Shown piece after piece: positions 1 to 8,802 of a DNA stretch of 64,000 nt (position 1 is the stretch's first letter; each line of letters starts with the position of its first letter). The position numbers and the translations under genes were made by a program. The notes under the pieces are model-generated. The model worked only from the letters and a program-made list of their open reading frames with translations, was not told the DNA's origin and did not search any database. The DNA is from Nisaea acidiphila (GTDB lineage: Bacteria > Pseudomonadota > Alphaproteobacteria > Thalassobaculales > Thalassobaculaceae), in NCBI RefSeq assembly GCF_024662015.1, contig NZ_CP102480.1:1708501-1772500 (forward strand), read 5' to 3'.

Positions 1-678
1 GGTGCGCTTCACCATGCGCTCGCCGTGGATCTCGAGGATCTTGGAGGAGGCGAAGCCGCCCATCAGGGCCTCGCGCACCTTGGCCGGATCGGCGCCGGCC
101 TTGGAGGCGAAGAGCAGGGCCTCGCCGACCGCCTCGATGTTCAGCGCGACGATGATCTGGTTGGCGACCTTGCAGGTCTGGCCGTCGCCGTTGCCGCCGA
201 CCAGCGTGATGTTCTTTCCCATCAGCTCGAACAGCGGCTTCACCCGCTTGAAGGCCTTCTCGGAGCCGCCGCACATGATGGTCAGGCTCGCCGCCTTGGC
301 GCCGACCTCGCCGCCGGAGACCGGGGCGTCGATATAGTCGCAGCCGAGCTCGTTGATCTTGGTCGCGAATTCCTTGGTCGCGAGCGGCGAGATCGAGCTC
401 ATATCGACCACGGTCTTGCCGTCCGAGAGCGCCTCGGCGACGCCGTCCGCGCCGAACAGAACCTCTTCCACCTCGGGCGTATCCGGCACCATGATGAAGA
501 TGATGTCGGCTTGCTTCGCCACCGCGGCCGCGCTCGGGCAGGCGGTACCGCCGGCATCGACGAGGCTGCGCGGCACCTGGTTCCTGGTGTTGAGATAGAC
601 CTCGTGCCCCGCCGCGATCAGGTGTCCCGCCATTGGCGTGCCCATGATGCCGAGACCGATAAATCCGAGCTTGCTCAT
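1..678 (-). CDS. 2-hydroxy-3-oxopropionate (tartronate semialdehyde) reductase, 3' part missing
   Basis: Member of the beta-hydroxyacid dehydrogenase family, which uses NAD(P)H to reduce tartronate semialdehyde to glycerate or oxidises 3-hydroxyisobutyrate. The 226 residues present show the N-terminal Rossmann motif GLGIMG (residues 8-13), the substrate loop DAPVSGGEVGA (about 118-128) and the helix GQTCKVANQ carrying the likely catalytic Lys170. The family is about 290-300 residues, so roughly the last quarter lies outside the window. The ATG at 678 follows GGGAGGAAG at good distance. Similarity is closer to the GarR/GlxR branch than to MmsB, but the exact substrate is inferred. The next gene is divergent and unrelated. 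Confidence 0.85.
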   Translation of the reverse strand, partial: MSKLGFIGLGIMGTPMAGHLIAAGHEVYLNTRNQVPRSLVDAGGTACPSAAAVAKQADIIFIMVPDTPEVEEVLFGADGVAEALSDGKTVVDMSSISPLATKEFATKINELGCDYIDAPVSGGEVGAKAASLTIMCGGSEKAFKRVKPLFELMGKNITLVGGNGDGQTCKVANQIIVALNIEAVGEALLFASKAGADPAKVREALMGGFASSKILEIHGERMVKRT

Positions 679-987
679 CTTCCTGCTTCCTCCCGTTGAG
701 ATCCTGCTTCCAGATTTTGGCCCATCCTGCCGCGCCTTGCCGGGCGCCGTCACCCAGAATTCCACCGACCGCCGACGTCGCCTCGACTCCAGCCGATCAA
801 GCAGTGGCGACGGGCAGGGGCAAAATCATTCTTGAATTTGCGAATGACTTGCATTACGGGACCTCTCCTAAGTTTGTGCTCATGCCTCCGGCCGACGAGG
901 AATTTCCCGGGCCGCTCTTGGCGGATGGCAGGGCACGGATCATTCCGGTGCGGGGGACGGCACCATTTCCGGCTGTTGGGGGACTAC
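679..987. other. Intergenic region between reductase and TonB receptor genes
   Basis: This stretch holds the divergent promoters of the reductase and the siderophore operon. Apart from the Fur-like palindrome at 839-853, nothing coding is convincing. The receptor reading frame is open upstream to 832, but that part is Arg/Cys-rich and lies before the signal peptide. Confidence 0.5.
839..853. promoter_or_regulatory. Putative Fur box upstream of siderophore uptake operon
   Basis: TGCGAATGACTTGCA is an imperfect palindrome with conserved outer TGC/GCA arms and a 7-1-7 layout like the classical Fur site (TGATAATCATTATCA). It lies about 135 bp before the receptor start, in the right place for iron control of the four-gene uptake operon. 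Binding is inferred; related Irr or RirA control cannot be excluded. Confidence 0.45.
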
Positions 988-3123
988 ATGAAGAAAACAC
1001 TCGCCGCAGGGCTGCTTGGGCTTCAGGCGATGGCATCTCCGGTGCTGGCTCAAAGTACTGAGACGAAGACCGCTGCGGCGGAAACCACAGCCGCGGAGAC
1101 AAGCGCGCTGGAGACGATCACCGTCTTCGCCGAGGTCGAGCCTTATTTCGAGAAGGAGACCAGCACGGCGCTCAAGGCCGATGTGAACGAGGACAAGGTT
1201 CCGTTCACGACCAACGTGCTGAACAGCCAGGTGATCGAGGATCTGAAGGCGGACCGGCTGGAGAAGGTCTTCGAATATATTCCCGGCTTTTCGCGCAGCG
1301 GCACCAACGCCAACAGCTTTACCATCCGCGGCCAGTCCGCCGACCTGCAGAACCTCCAAGTCGACGGCCTCCCCGGCCTGACCAGCCGCTTCGGTTCGCC
1401 CACCACGGCGAATATCGAACGCGTCGAGGTGCAGAAGGGCCCGGCGTCCGTGCTCTACGGATGGATGGATCCGGGCGGGATGGTGAACATGATCACCAAG
1501 AAACCGCTGGAGGAGGAGATCCGCGAAGTCAGCGTTTCCGGGCAGGTCTTCCCGGAATATGGCGCGACCGGATATACCGGATCCGTCGACGTCACGGGCC
1601 GCGCCAACCAGTCCGGCACGGTGCTCTACCGCATGATCGCGGGCTACGAGAGCGAGGATTCCTTCCGCGACCATGTCGATGACGACCGGGCGATGTATCT
1701 GTTTCCGAGCCTCTCCTGGGTTCCGGACGACACCCGACGGCTCGACATCCAGTACGAATACACGAAGGAGGACCGCTCGGCCGATGACGGGCTGTTCGTG
1801 CTCAACAACGACATCAACCAGCGCGCCGATATCAGCACCTATTATCAGGAGCCGGGCGACACCGACAAGGACGAGGGACACGCCGTAAATGTCGCTTACA
1901 GCCAAGGCCTTAGCGACACGGTCGACCTCAATCTGAAATGGCGCAGCGTCTGGCACACGGACGAACGCGATCTCTACGAGAACAACTCCGTGCGCTCCGA
2001 CGACACGCTCCGGCGGCGCAACCGCCACCAGTACAACGAGCGCGAATATCATTTCGCGGACGCCAACCTGAATATCGATCTCGACGCGGTCGCCAGGCAG
2101 CAGCTCGTCGTCGGCGTCAATGGCGGCTACGAGTACCGCCAGTACGACCGGCTGGCCTTCGGCGCCACCGGCGCGAACGTGGGCCTGATCGACCCGGTCT
2201 ATACCGGCCAGGTCCTGGATTCCAATGCCGGCACCTTCCGCAAGTGGGATCTCTACAATATCGGCGCCTACGCCCAGGACCTGGTTTCGGTCACCGACAA
2301 GCTGAGCCTGCTGTTCGGCGCCCGGTACGATACCCAGACCGGGGATTACAATCTGCGCGACGCGGACGGTACCAGCACGCAGGACGAGTCGGCGACCGTG
2401 CACAATACCTCCTTCAACGGCGGCATCACCTACCAGGTCCACCCGGTGGCGGCGGTCTATGCAAGCGTGGCGCAATCCTTCAATCCGCAGGCGATCCCGA
2501 CATTCGATGCCAGCGGCCAGCAGCTCGATCCGGAAGAAGGCATCCAGTACGAGGCCGGTGTGAAATTCAGCTTCCTCGACGACAGGCTGAACGCCAACCT
2601 GGCGGTCTACGACCTGACCAAGGAGAACATCTCGGAGACCGTCGACGGCGCCCGTGCCCTCGTCGGAACCATCGAGAGCCAGGGGGCCGAGGTCTCGCTG
2701 CAATACCAGCCGTCCTTCAACTGGCAGTTCCAGGCCGCCTACGCCTATACCGAGGCGGAGGTCGCCGAGACCACCAACGACGACGCGCTCGGCAACGTGC
2801 CGGGCTTCGTGCCGCGCCATTCCGCCTCTCTGCTCGCCCGCTACAACCATCCCGATGAAGTGCTCGGCGGTCTCGTCGGAATGGGCCTCGGTTGGCGCTT
2901 CCAGTCCTCGCGCTATACCGATGAGGAAACCTCGAAGCGGGTGAAGCTGCCGAGCTATCACGTGGCGGATGTCAATTTCTACTACGAGCTGGACAGCCTG
3001 AAGCTCTCCCTCGCCCTGGAGAACATCTTCGACGAGACCTATTTCATCGGCGGGACGAACGACACGGAGATCTATGCCGGCGACCCTCGGAAAATCTCCC
3101 TGAAGGCGAAATACGTCTTCTAG
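988..3123 (+). CDS. TonB-dependent siderophore receptor
   Basis: Outer-membrane receptor that takes up a ferric siderophore with energy from TonB-ExbB-ExbD. The 711-residue product has a signal peptide (1-22, ending VLAQ|S), a TonB box ETITVFA at about 42-48, a plug domain including RVEVQKGPASVLYG (motif typical of FhuA/FoxA/FpvA-type receptors), and a 22-strand-type barrel ending in the expected C-terminal Phe (KYVF). The ATG at 988 was chosen because it begins the signal peptide and follows TTGGGGG; an in-frame ATG at 832 adds 52 unlikely residues. It leads an operon with binding protein, permease and ATPase. The substrate class is probably hydroxamate or citrate type, but this is not shown by sequence. 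Confidence 0.9.
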   Translation: MKKTLAAGLLGLQAMASPVLAQSTETKTAAAETTAAETSALETITVFAEVEPYFEKETSTALKADVNEDKVPFTTNVLNSQVIEDLKADRLEKVFEYIPGFSRSGTNANSFTIRGQSADLQNLQVDGLPGLTSRFGSPTTANIERVEVQKGPASVLYGWMDPGGMVNMITKKPLEEEIREVSVSGQVFPEYGATGYTGSVDVTGRANQSGTVLYRMIAGYESEDSFRDHVDDDRAMYLFPSLSWVPDDTRRLDIQYEYTKEDRSADDGLFVLNNDINQRADISTYYQEPGDTDKDEGHAVNVAYSQGLSDTVDLNLKWRSVWHTDERDLYENNSVRSDDTLRRRNRHQYNEREYHFADANLNIDLDAVARQQLVVGVNGGYEYRQYDRLAFGATGANVGLIDPVYTGQVLDSNAGTFRKWDLYNIGAYAQDLVSVTDKLSLLFGARYDTQTGDYNLRDADGTSTQDESATVHNTSFNGGITYQVHPVAAVYASVAQSFNPQAIPTFDASGQQLDPEEGIQYEAGVKFSFLDDRLNANLAVYDLTKENISETVDGARALVGTIESQGAEVSLQYQPSFNWQFQAAYAYTEAEVAETTNDDALGNVPGFVPRHSASLLARYNHPDEVLGGLVGMGLGWRFQSSRYTDEETSKRVKLPSYHVADVNFYYELDSLKLSLALENIFDETYFIGGTNDTEIYAGDPRKISLKAKYVF

Positions 3124-3132
3124 GCGGCGGAG

Positions 3133-4278
3133 ATGAGAGGCTTTCTTCCTGCGCTCATCCCGCTCCTCGCGAGCCTTCTGATCAGCGGCCCCGTGCGGGC
3201 CGCTGATTCCTATCCGGTTACCGTCACCGACCTAATGGACCGGCAGGTGACCATCCGGAACACGCCCGAACGAGTCATCCTTGGGTCCGGGCGCACCATT
3301 TACGCGCTGGACGTTCTTTTCGACGATGACCTCTTCGACCGGATCATCGCCTGGCGCCAGGATCTTATCCGCAACGACGACGATACCTATCGCTCCTATC
3401 TGGAACATTTCCCGGAGGTCGCCGATCTGCCGGAGGTCGGACTGATCACCCGCGGCGAGTTCGATGTCGAGAATGCGATCCAGCTCGGCGGCGACCTACT
3501 GATCCTCGACACCGACCATTTTTCGGTCGCCCAACAGAGCGGCCTGCTGGAGACGCTGGCGGCAGCCGGCACAGAGACGATCTTCATCGACTTTCGGAAC
3601 GATCCCCTGGCGCACACCCCGCGGTCGCTCGCGCTTCTCGGCAAGGTGTTCGACCGTCCGGAACCGGCGGGCGCGTTCAATGTCTTCTACCAGAAGAACC
3701 ACGATATGATCCGCGAGGTCACGGCAGGCCTCGCAACGCGCAAGACCGTTTTCATCGAGCGCGCCGCCGGCATACGCGGCCTGGACGAATGCTGCCGAAC
3801 CTGGGGGCGGACAAATCTAGGCCTGATGGCGGAGGCTGCCGGCCTCGTCAATATCGGCAGCCGGTTGCTGCCCGGCGCCAGTGGGATCGTCAACATGGAG
3901 AAGGTCCTGATCGAGGACCCCGACCTCTATGTCTTCAGCGCCGCCAACTGGGGCGCGCACCGTCCCAACGCGATGAACGTCCCGCTCGGCTACGGCATTA
4001 CCGAGGAGGATGCCCAGAAGGCCTTCCCGCCGTTGCTCTCACGACCAGGCTTCGCCGTCCTCAACGCGACGCGGAATGGAGAGATCTACGCGCTCTTTCA
4101 CCAATTGATGTATTCGCCCTTCAACATCATCGCAGCGCTCTATCTCGCCAAATGGGCCTATCCGGACGCCTATCCCTCGCTCGATCCGGCACAAGAGTTC
4201 GCCTATTTGCACGAGCACTTTCTGACTGCCGAATTCAGCGGTAGCTTCGGGCTCCGCTTCCGGCCTTCGGAGGAGTAA
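3133..4278 (+). CDS. Periplasmic iron-siderophore binding protein of ABC transporter
   Basis: Cluster-8/FecB-type (TroA fold) solute-binding protein, 381 residues, with a cleavable Sec signal (1-23, GPVRA|ADS). The N lobe begins with VTVTDLMDRQVTI and VILGSGRTIYALDVL, the usual start of the periplasmic binding protein_2 domain. It lacks a lipobox, so it should be free in the periplasm. It starts 9 bp after the receptor stop and its stop overlaps the permease start (TAATG), which implies translational coupling. It should pass the iron complex from the receptor to the FecCD permease. The product is longer than FhuD-type proteins (about 300), with an extended C-terminal lobe. Confidence 0.85.
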   Translation: MRGFLPALIPLLASLLISGPVRAADSYPVTVTDLMDRQVTIRNTPERVILGSGRTIYALDVLFDDDLFDRIIAWRQDLIRNDDDTYRSYLEHFPEVADLPEVGLITRGEFDVENAIQLGGDLLILDTDHFSVAQQSGLLETLAAAGTETIFIDFRNDPLAHTPRSLALLGKVFDRPEPAGAFNVFYQKNHDMIREVTAGLATRKTVFIERAAGIRGLDECCRTWGRTNLGLMAEAAGLVNIGSRLLPGASGIVNMEKVLIEDPDLYVFSAANWGAHRPNAMNVPLGYGITEEDAQKAFPPLLSRPGFAVLNATRNGEIYALFHQLMYSPFNIIAALYLAKWAYPDAYPSLDPAQEFAYLHEHFLTAEFSGSFGLRFRPSEE

Positions 4279-5345
4279 TGACAGACACCGTGCTCCCGGA
4301 AGCGGAGAGCCTCAGATCCGCCTATTTCAAGAGCAGACGGCGCAAACTTCTGTGCCTCGCCCTGCTTTCCGTTCTTATGTCTCTCTGCTTCGTCGCCGAT
4401 ATTCTCATCGGCTCGCAGGGCCTCGGACTGGACGCGTTCCTTAAAGGGTTGCTCGGCACGGAAATATCACGCGAGAGCGTCATCGTGTGGCAAATCCGCA
4501 TGCCGGGCGCGGTGATGGCGTTGCTGATCGGCATGGCGCTTGCCATGTCGGGCGTGCAGATGCAGACGGTTCTGAACAACCCGCTTGCCGACCCCTTCAC
4601 GCTGGGGCTCTCCTCCGCCGCCGGGTTCGGCGCGGCGATGGCGATCGTGCTGGACAAGAGCATCGTCAGTATTCTGCCGGTCCCCTCCGAATGGTTCGTC
4701 GCGGCCAACGCCTTTCTCTTCTCGCTCGCCACAGTGTTCCTGATCAGCACCGCCAGCCGTGTGCGAGACCTGACCCCGGAGACCGTCACCCTGCTCGGCA
4801 TCGCCGTCATGTTCGCCTTCAACGCCTTGCTGACGCTCATGCAATACATGGCATCGGCGGACCAACTGCAGGAGCTCATCTTCTGGATGATGGGTTCGCT
4901 CGCGAAAGCCTCCTGGAACACGATCCTGATCCTTGCCGTGATCCTGCTACTCATCGCCCCTCTGCTGCTCCGCAATGCCTGGCAGCTGACGGCGATCCAG
5001 GCACATGAGCAGATGGCACAGGTACGCGGGGTCTCGACCGAGCGGTTGCGCCTCTCGATCCTGATCCTCGTTTCCTTCCTGACCGCCATCTCGGTCGCCT
5101 TCGTCGGCACGATCGGCTTCATCGGCCTCGTCGCGCCACATACCGCTCGGCTGCTGATCGGCGAGGAGCAGCGTTGGCTGATGCCGGCCACCCTGCTGGT
5201 CGGCGCGATCTTCATGAGCGCGACCTCGCTGATCTCCAAGGCGGCAATCCCCGGCGTCATCCTGCCGATCGGAGTCATCACCGCCCTGATCGGGATTCCG
5301 TTCTTCCTGGCGCTGGTCATGGCGCGCCAGCCGCGACGGTCCTGA
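4278..5345 (+). CDS. FecCD-family iron-siderophore ABC permease
   Basis: BtuC/FepD/FhuB-type inner-membrane permease of 355 residues, the standard length for this family. About ten hydrophobic segments follow a basic cytosolic N terminus. The family signature MALAMSGVQMQTVLNNPLAD lies near residues 88-107, and FVGTIGFIGLVAPHTARLL near 275-293 is the conserved loop that contacts the ATPase. It works as a homodimer with two ATPase subunits. The start codon overlaps the preceding stop by one base and its own stop overlaps the ATPase start in the same way (TGATG), so the three ABC genes are tightly coupled. Confidence 0.9.
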   Translation: MTDTVLPEAESLRSAYFKSRRRKLLCLALLSVLMSLCFVADILIGSQGLGLDAFLKGLLGTEISRESVIVWQIRMPGAVMALLIGMALAMSGVQMQTVLNNPLADPFTLGLSSAAGFGAAMAIVLDKSIVSILPVPSEWFVAANAFLFSLATVFLISTASRVRDLTPETVTLLGIAVMFAFNALLTLMQYMASADQLQELIFWMMGSLAKASWNTILILAVILLLIAPLLLRNAWQLTAIQAHEQMAQVRGVSTERLRLSILILVSFLTAISVAFVGTIGFIGLVAPHTARLLIGEEQRWLMPATLLVGAIFMSATSLISKAAIPGVILPIGVITALIGIPFFLALVMARQPRRS

Positions 5346-6154
5346 TGCAGGCGGTCACGTCAATCTCCAGCGTCGGCGCCGAGAACCTGAGCCTCTCGAT
5401 CGGCCGACGCACGATCTTGCACGGTATCGATCTGCCACCCGTGCATCGCGGCGAGGTGCTCGCCATCGTCGGCCCGAACGGTGCCGGCAAGAGCAGTCTG
5501 ATGCATTGTCTCTGTGGTCTGGCCAAGTTCGACGGTCGCCTGTTGTTCGACGGCGTCCCGGTTCCGGCACCGGCCCGCGAGCGCCGTGCCTGGGCGCCCC
5601 ATATCGGCTATGTCCCGCAAAATACAGGCATCCGCGCCAAGATCAGTGTGATGGAGCTGCTGCTTTCCGCCCAGAAGAGCCACACCCGCTCGGTTGCGGT
5701 CCACAAGAAGGAACTGGAGCGGGCGGAACGAGTCCTGGAACGGCTCGACATCATGCATCTCGGGCAGCGCCTGTGCCCGACCCTCTCGGGCGGGCAGATG
5801 CAGATGGTCGCTCTCGCGCAGGCTCTGGTGTTGTCACCCACACTCCTACTGCTCGACGAACCCACGTCGGCCCTCGACCTTCGTCATCAGTCGCAATCCT
5901 TGAAGCTGATCCGGAACTATGTCCGCAAAATCGACGAGGGCGGCACCCCCCGGGCGATGGCCCTGGTCATCCTACACGACCTAAATCTCGCGCTCCGCTA
6001 TGCTGACAGAGTCCTGGTGATCGATGATGGGCGCGTCTCGGCACATGGCGCTTTGCCGGAAACACTGTCGCTGGACGTGGTGCAACGGACCTTCGGCGTC
6101 GAGGGCGAGTTCGTGCAGGATAGCCGAGGCGAGCAGGTTCTGGTGGCTTACTAG
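5345..6154 (+). CDS. Iron-siderophore ABC transporter ATP-binding protein
   Basis: FecE/FhuC-type ATPase of 269 residues. Visible are the Walker A GPNGAGKSS (about 40-48), Q-loop region GYVPQNT, ABC signature LSGGQMQ, Walker B LLLLDEP and the switch histidine in ILHDLNLALRYAD. The reading frame is open further upstream, inside the permease gene, but the ATG overlapping the permease stop is the natural start. It is the last gene of the iron operon; the next gene is convergent with only 9 bp between stops. Confidence 0.92.
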   Translation: MQAVTSISSVGAENLSLSIGRRTILHGIDLPPVHRGEVLAIVGPNGAGKSSLMHCLCGLAKFDGRLLFDGVPVPAPARERRAWAPHIGYVPQNTGIRAKISVMELLLSAQKSHTRSVAVHKKELERAERVLERLDIMHLGQRLCPTLSGGQMQMVALAQALVLSPTLLLLDEPTSALDLRHQSQSLKLIRNYVRKIDEGGTPRAMALVILHDLNLALRYADRVLVIDDGRVSAHGALPETLSLDVVQRTFGVEGEFVQDSRGEQVLVAY

Positions 6155-6163
6155 CAAGCCACC

Positions 6164-7174
6164 TCACTCCGTCATCCCGAATTCCGAGGCGATGAGTTCG
6201 TAGCTCCTGCGCCGCGCCTCTTCGTCATAGGCCCAGGTCACCACCGCGACCTCCTCGATCCGCAGCCTTTCGGCGAGCGCGCGGATCTTCTCCGCGACCT
6301 GCGCCCCGGTCCCGACCATCGCCTTCGCCCGCAACTCGTCCATCCGCACGATCTCGGTCTCGGAATAACTCGCGCCCTCAGCCCTCTCGGGGCTTTCCAG
6401 CGGGGTGAAACGGCCGCGGTCGCGGTAGAGCTGCCAGCGGGCGCGGGAGCTGTAATGGTGCTGCGCCTCCTCTTCCGTTTCCGCAGCGAGGGCCCAGACG
6501 CAGATCCCCGCGTTCGGCTCCGGGAAACGTTCGGACGGCTGGTAGCGGTCGCGGTAAATCTGGATCGCCTCCGGTCCACCCTGCCCGTCGGTGAAGAACC
6601 AGGCGAAGCTGTAGGGCAGGCCGAAATGGGCCGCGACCTGCGCGCCGTAGAGCGAGCTGCCGAGCATCCAGACCTCCGGCGAGGTCTCGCCGCGGGGCCT
6701 GGCGGTGACAGGGGCGAAGGGATGGTCCTCTGGCAGCGGGGTGCCGGAGACCCAGGCCATCAGCTCCTGCACGTCGTTCGGAAACTGGGCAGGGCGTTCG
6801 GCCGCCATCGGGTTGAGCGCGAGCGAGGTCCGGCCGTCGGAGCCTGGGGCGCGTCCAAGGCCGAGATCGATGCGGCCGGGCGCCAGCGCCTCCAGGATGC
6901 GAAACTGCTCGGCGACCTTGAGCGGCGCGTAATGCGGCAGCATCACCCCGGCCGAGCCGATGCGGATCCGCTCCGTCTTCATCGCGATGGCGGCAAGCAG
7001 CATTTCCGGCGCGGAGCCGACGATGGTCGGGTGGGAATGATGCTCGGAAACCCAGAAGCGGTGATAGCCGAGCCGTTCGCAATGCTCCGCCATGGCGACG
7101 GTCTTCAGGATCGCCTCGCCTTCCGGCTGGCCGGCGCAGGCGACGGACTGGTCGAGAACGGAGAGGCGCAGCAT
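6164..7174 (-). CDS. LLM-class flavin-dependent monooxygenase (luciferase-like)
   Basis: TIM-barrel flavin monooxygenase of the bacterial luciferase superfamily, 336 residues. It starts MLRLSVLDQSVACAG and has RFWVSEHHSHPTIVGSAPE, a hallmark of the single-subunit YhbW/MsnO8-like group, then IRIGSAGVMLPHYAPLKVAEQF and DLGLGRAPGSDGRT. Members oxidise small organic molecules with FMNH2 and oxygen; the substrate here is unknown. The ATG at 7174 follows GAGGAGG at ideal spacing, so an upstream ATG at 7201 was discarded. It stands alone, convergent with the iron operon and divergent from emrA. Confidence 0.85.
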   Translation of the reverse strand: MLRLSVLDQSVACAGQPEGEAILKTVAMAEHCERLGYHRFWVSEHHSHPTIVGSAPEMLLAAIAMKTERIRIGSAGVMLPHYAPLKVAEQFRILEALAPGRIDLGLGRAPGSDGRTSLALNPMAAERPAQFPNDVQELMAWVSGTPLPEDHPFAPVTARPRGETSPEVWMLGSSLYGAQVAAHFGLPYSFAWFFTDGQGGPEAIQIYRDRYQPSERFPEPNAGICVWALAAETEEEAQHHYSSRARWQLYRDRGRFTPLESPERAEGASYSETEIVRMDELRAKAMVGTGAQVAEKIRALAERLRIEEVAVVTWAYDEEARRRSYELIASEFGMTE

Positions 7175-7394
7175 GGGGTTCCTCCTCGGGGACGGCGACA
7201 TTTTTGCGGATCAGCATAGAGGAAACCGCGCCCGCGCGATCTGTGCCGATCCGCCATGACTCTCTTTTCCTCGGCGGGAGTCCGCGCATTCCTCTGGCAA
7301 CCGGACGTTTGCCCGCCTAGGCTTTCCGGAACCGGCTCTCCCCCGCACTGCGGGGGCGGACCCAAACAAGGCGGGATCACCCGCGACAAGGACT

Positions 7395-8513
7395 ATGAGC
7401 GAAACGCCAGAGACCGAAATCGTCACGCCGAAGGCGCGCAAACGCTGGGGCCGTGCGCTGCTCCGCATCGCGCTGCTTGCCGCGATCGCCTGGGGGGCTT
7501 GGGAAGCCGGGTCCTGGTGGTATGCGAAGACCGGGCGGTACGTCACCACCGAGAACGCCTATGTGAAGGCGCCGATTATTGCGGTCAGCCCGCCGATCGA
7601 CGGCCGCGCGGTCGAGGTTCTGGTCGGCGACAACCAGCCCGTCACGCAAGGCGAGTTGCTGTTCCGCATCGATCCCGCGCCCTACCAGGCCCAGCTCCGG
7701 ATGGCGGAGGCAAGGCGCGCGACGGTGATCAACGAACTGCTCGCGACCAAGGCCGAGCTCGGCCAGCTCAGCGCCGAGATGGCGGAGATCGGCCCCCGGG
7801 TGAAATTCTTCGCCAAGGAGGTCGAGCGCCAGCAACGGCTGGTGAAGAGCTATGCCGGGACCGAGGCGAAGCTCGACGAGATGCAGATGGAGCGGGACAT
7901 GGCCGAGCAACGCCTCCGCTCTCTCCGGGAAAAGCGCCAGGTGGTGATCGCCAAGCTCGGCGGCCTGCCGGACCGGCGGCTGGAAACCCACCCGCGGGTG
8001 CTTGAAGTGGATGCGGAGATCGAGCGGGTGAAGCTCGATCTCGCCTATACCGAGATCCACGCGCCGGTCAGCGGCATCGTCACACGGATGAAGCTGCAGG
8101 CGGGCGAATGGGTCGAGGCGGACAGCCCGACCTTCGGCATCATCGGCACCGGCCTCGTCTGGATCGAGGCGAACCTGAAGGAAACCCAGCTCGGCGCGAT
8201 CACCCTCGGCCAGCCGGTCGAGGTCCGGGTCGACGCCTACCCGGATGCGGTCTGGGAGGGAAAAATCGAGAGCCTCAGCCCGGCGACCGGCGCCGAATTC
8301 TCCGCCCTGCCGCCGCAGAACGCCTCCGGCAACTGGGTGAAGGTGGTGCAGCGTCTGCCGGTGCGCATCGCCGTCGAGCAACCGGAAGGCAAGCCGCAAC
8401 TCCGGGCCGGCATGAGCGCCGTCATCTCGGTCGATACCGGCCGGGTACGCGATCTCGGCAATACGTTGTCGGAGCTGACCGGCAAATGGATCGGCAAGGC
8501 CCGGGCGGATTAG
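7395..8513 (+). CDS. EmrA/HlyD-type membrane fusion protein of multidrug efflux
   Basis: Periplasmic adaptor of 372 residues. It has a short basic cytosolic N terminus, one transmembrane helix (about 22-42), the lipoyl half-motif YVTTENAYVKAPIIAVSP, a coiled-coil hairpin (about 95-195) and the second half DLAYTEIHAPVSGIVTRM, followed by a beta-barrel. This is the EmrA/VceA branch that pairs with a DHA2 (EmrB) transporter and an outer-membrane channel. Unusually, the EmrB gene nearby is on the opposite strand and convergent rather than downstream. The stop overlaps the stop of the next minus-strand gene by 4 bp. Confidence 0.88.
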   Translation: MSETPETEIVTPKARKRWGRALLRIALLAAIAWGAWEAGSWWYAKTGRYVTTENAYVKAPIIAVSPPIDGRAVEVLVGDNQPVTQGELLFRIDPAPYQAQLRMAEARRATVINELLATKAELGQLSAEMAEIGPRVKFFAKEVERQQRLVKSYAGTEAKLDEMQMERDMAEQRLRSLREKRQVVIAKLGGLPDRRLETHPRVLEVDAEIERVKLDLAYTEIHAPVSGIVTRMKLQAGEWVEADSPTFGIIGTGLVWIEANLKETQLGAITLGQPVEVRVDAYPDAVWEGKIESLSPATGAEFSALPPQNASGNWVKVVQRLPVRIAVEQPEGKPQLRAGMSAVISVDTGRVRDLGNTLSELTGKWIGKARAD

Positions 8514-8743
8514 GCGCCGTAGTGCCGGCGCGTCCTGCCGCGGCGGATGGTGACGAAAAGTGCAACGGCGGCACCGACGAGCGCATAGACCGCCAGCGCC
8601 CGGATCCCGAACTGCACCACTCCGTCGGATGCCGCGCCCTGCCAGATCGAGAGCATGGCGGTGAAGAAAGTGACCAGGGCCAGCATCGCGCCCACCGCAA
8701 GCAGGACCATGCCGGGAACATCCGTTTTTCTCGCCTGTCGCAT
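8510..8743 (-). CDS. Small two-helix membrane protein, unknown function
   Basis: 77-residue protein with two clear hydrophobic segments (about 10-34 and 45-66) and a basic tail RRGRTRRHYGA. The ATG is preceded by GAAGAGG. It lies 59 bp downstream of the EmrB-type gene on the same strand, so it is probably in that transcript and could be an accessory of the efflux pump; this is inference from position. No family is recognised. Confidence 0.6.
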   Translation of the reverse strand: MRQARKTDVPGMVLLAVGAMLALVTFFTAMLSIWQGAASDGVVQFGIRALAVYALVGAAVALFVTIRRGRTRRHYGA

Positions 8744-8802
8744 TGCAGCCTCTTCGTTAACCAATTCACATTCGCACGGCGGGCACGAGGCCACAACGCG
8801 GT

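Noticed and set aside
832-987. Extended N terminus of the TonB receptor from an ATG at 832
   Set aside because: The extra 52 residues are Cys/Arg-rich, would precede a complete signal peptide, and would begin in the Fur-like site region.
940-2961. Long 673-codon minus-strand frame opposite the TonB receptor gene
   Set aside because: It is the antisense shadow of a clear receptor gene in GC-rich sequence; composition is Arg/Gly/Val-rich with no domain and no ribosome binding site.
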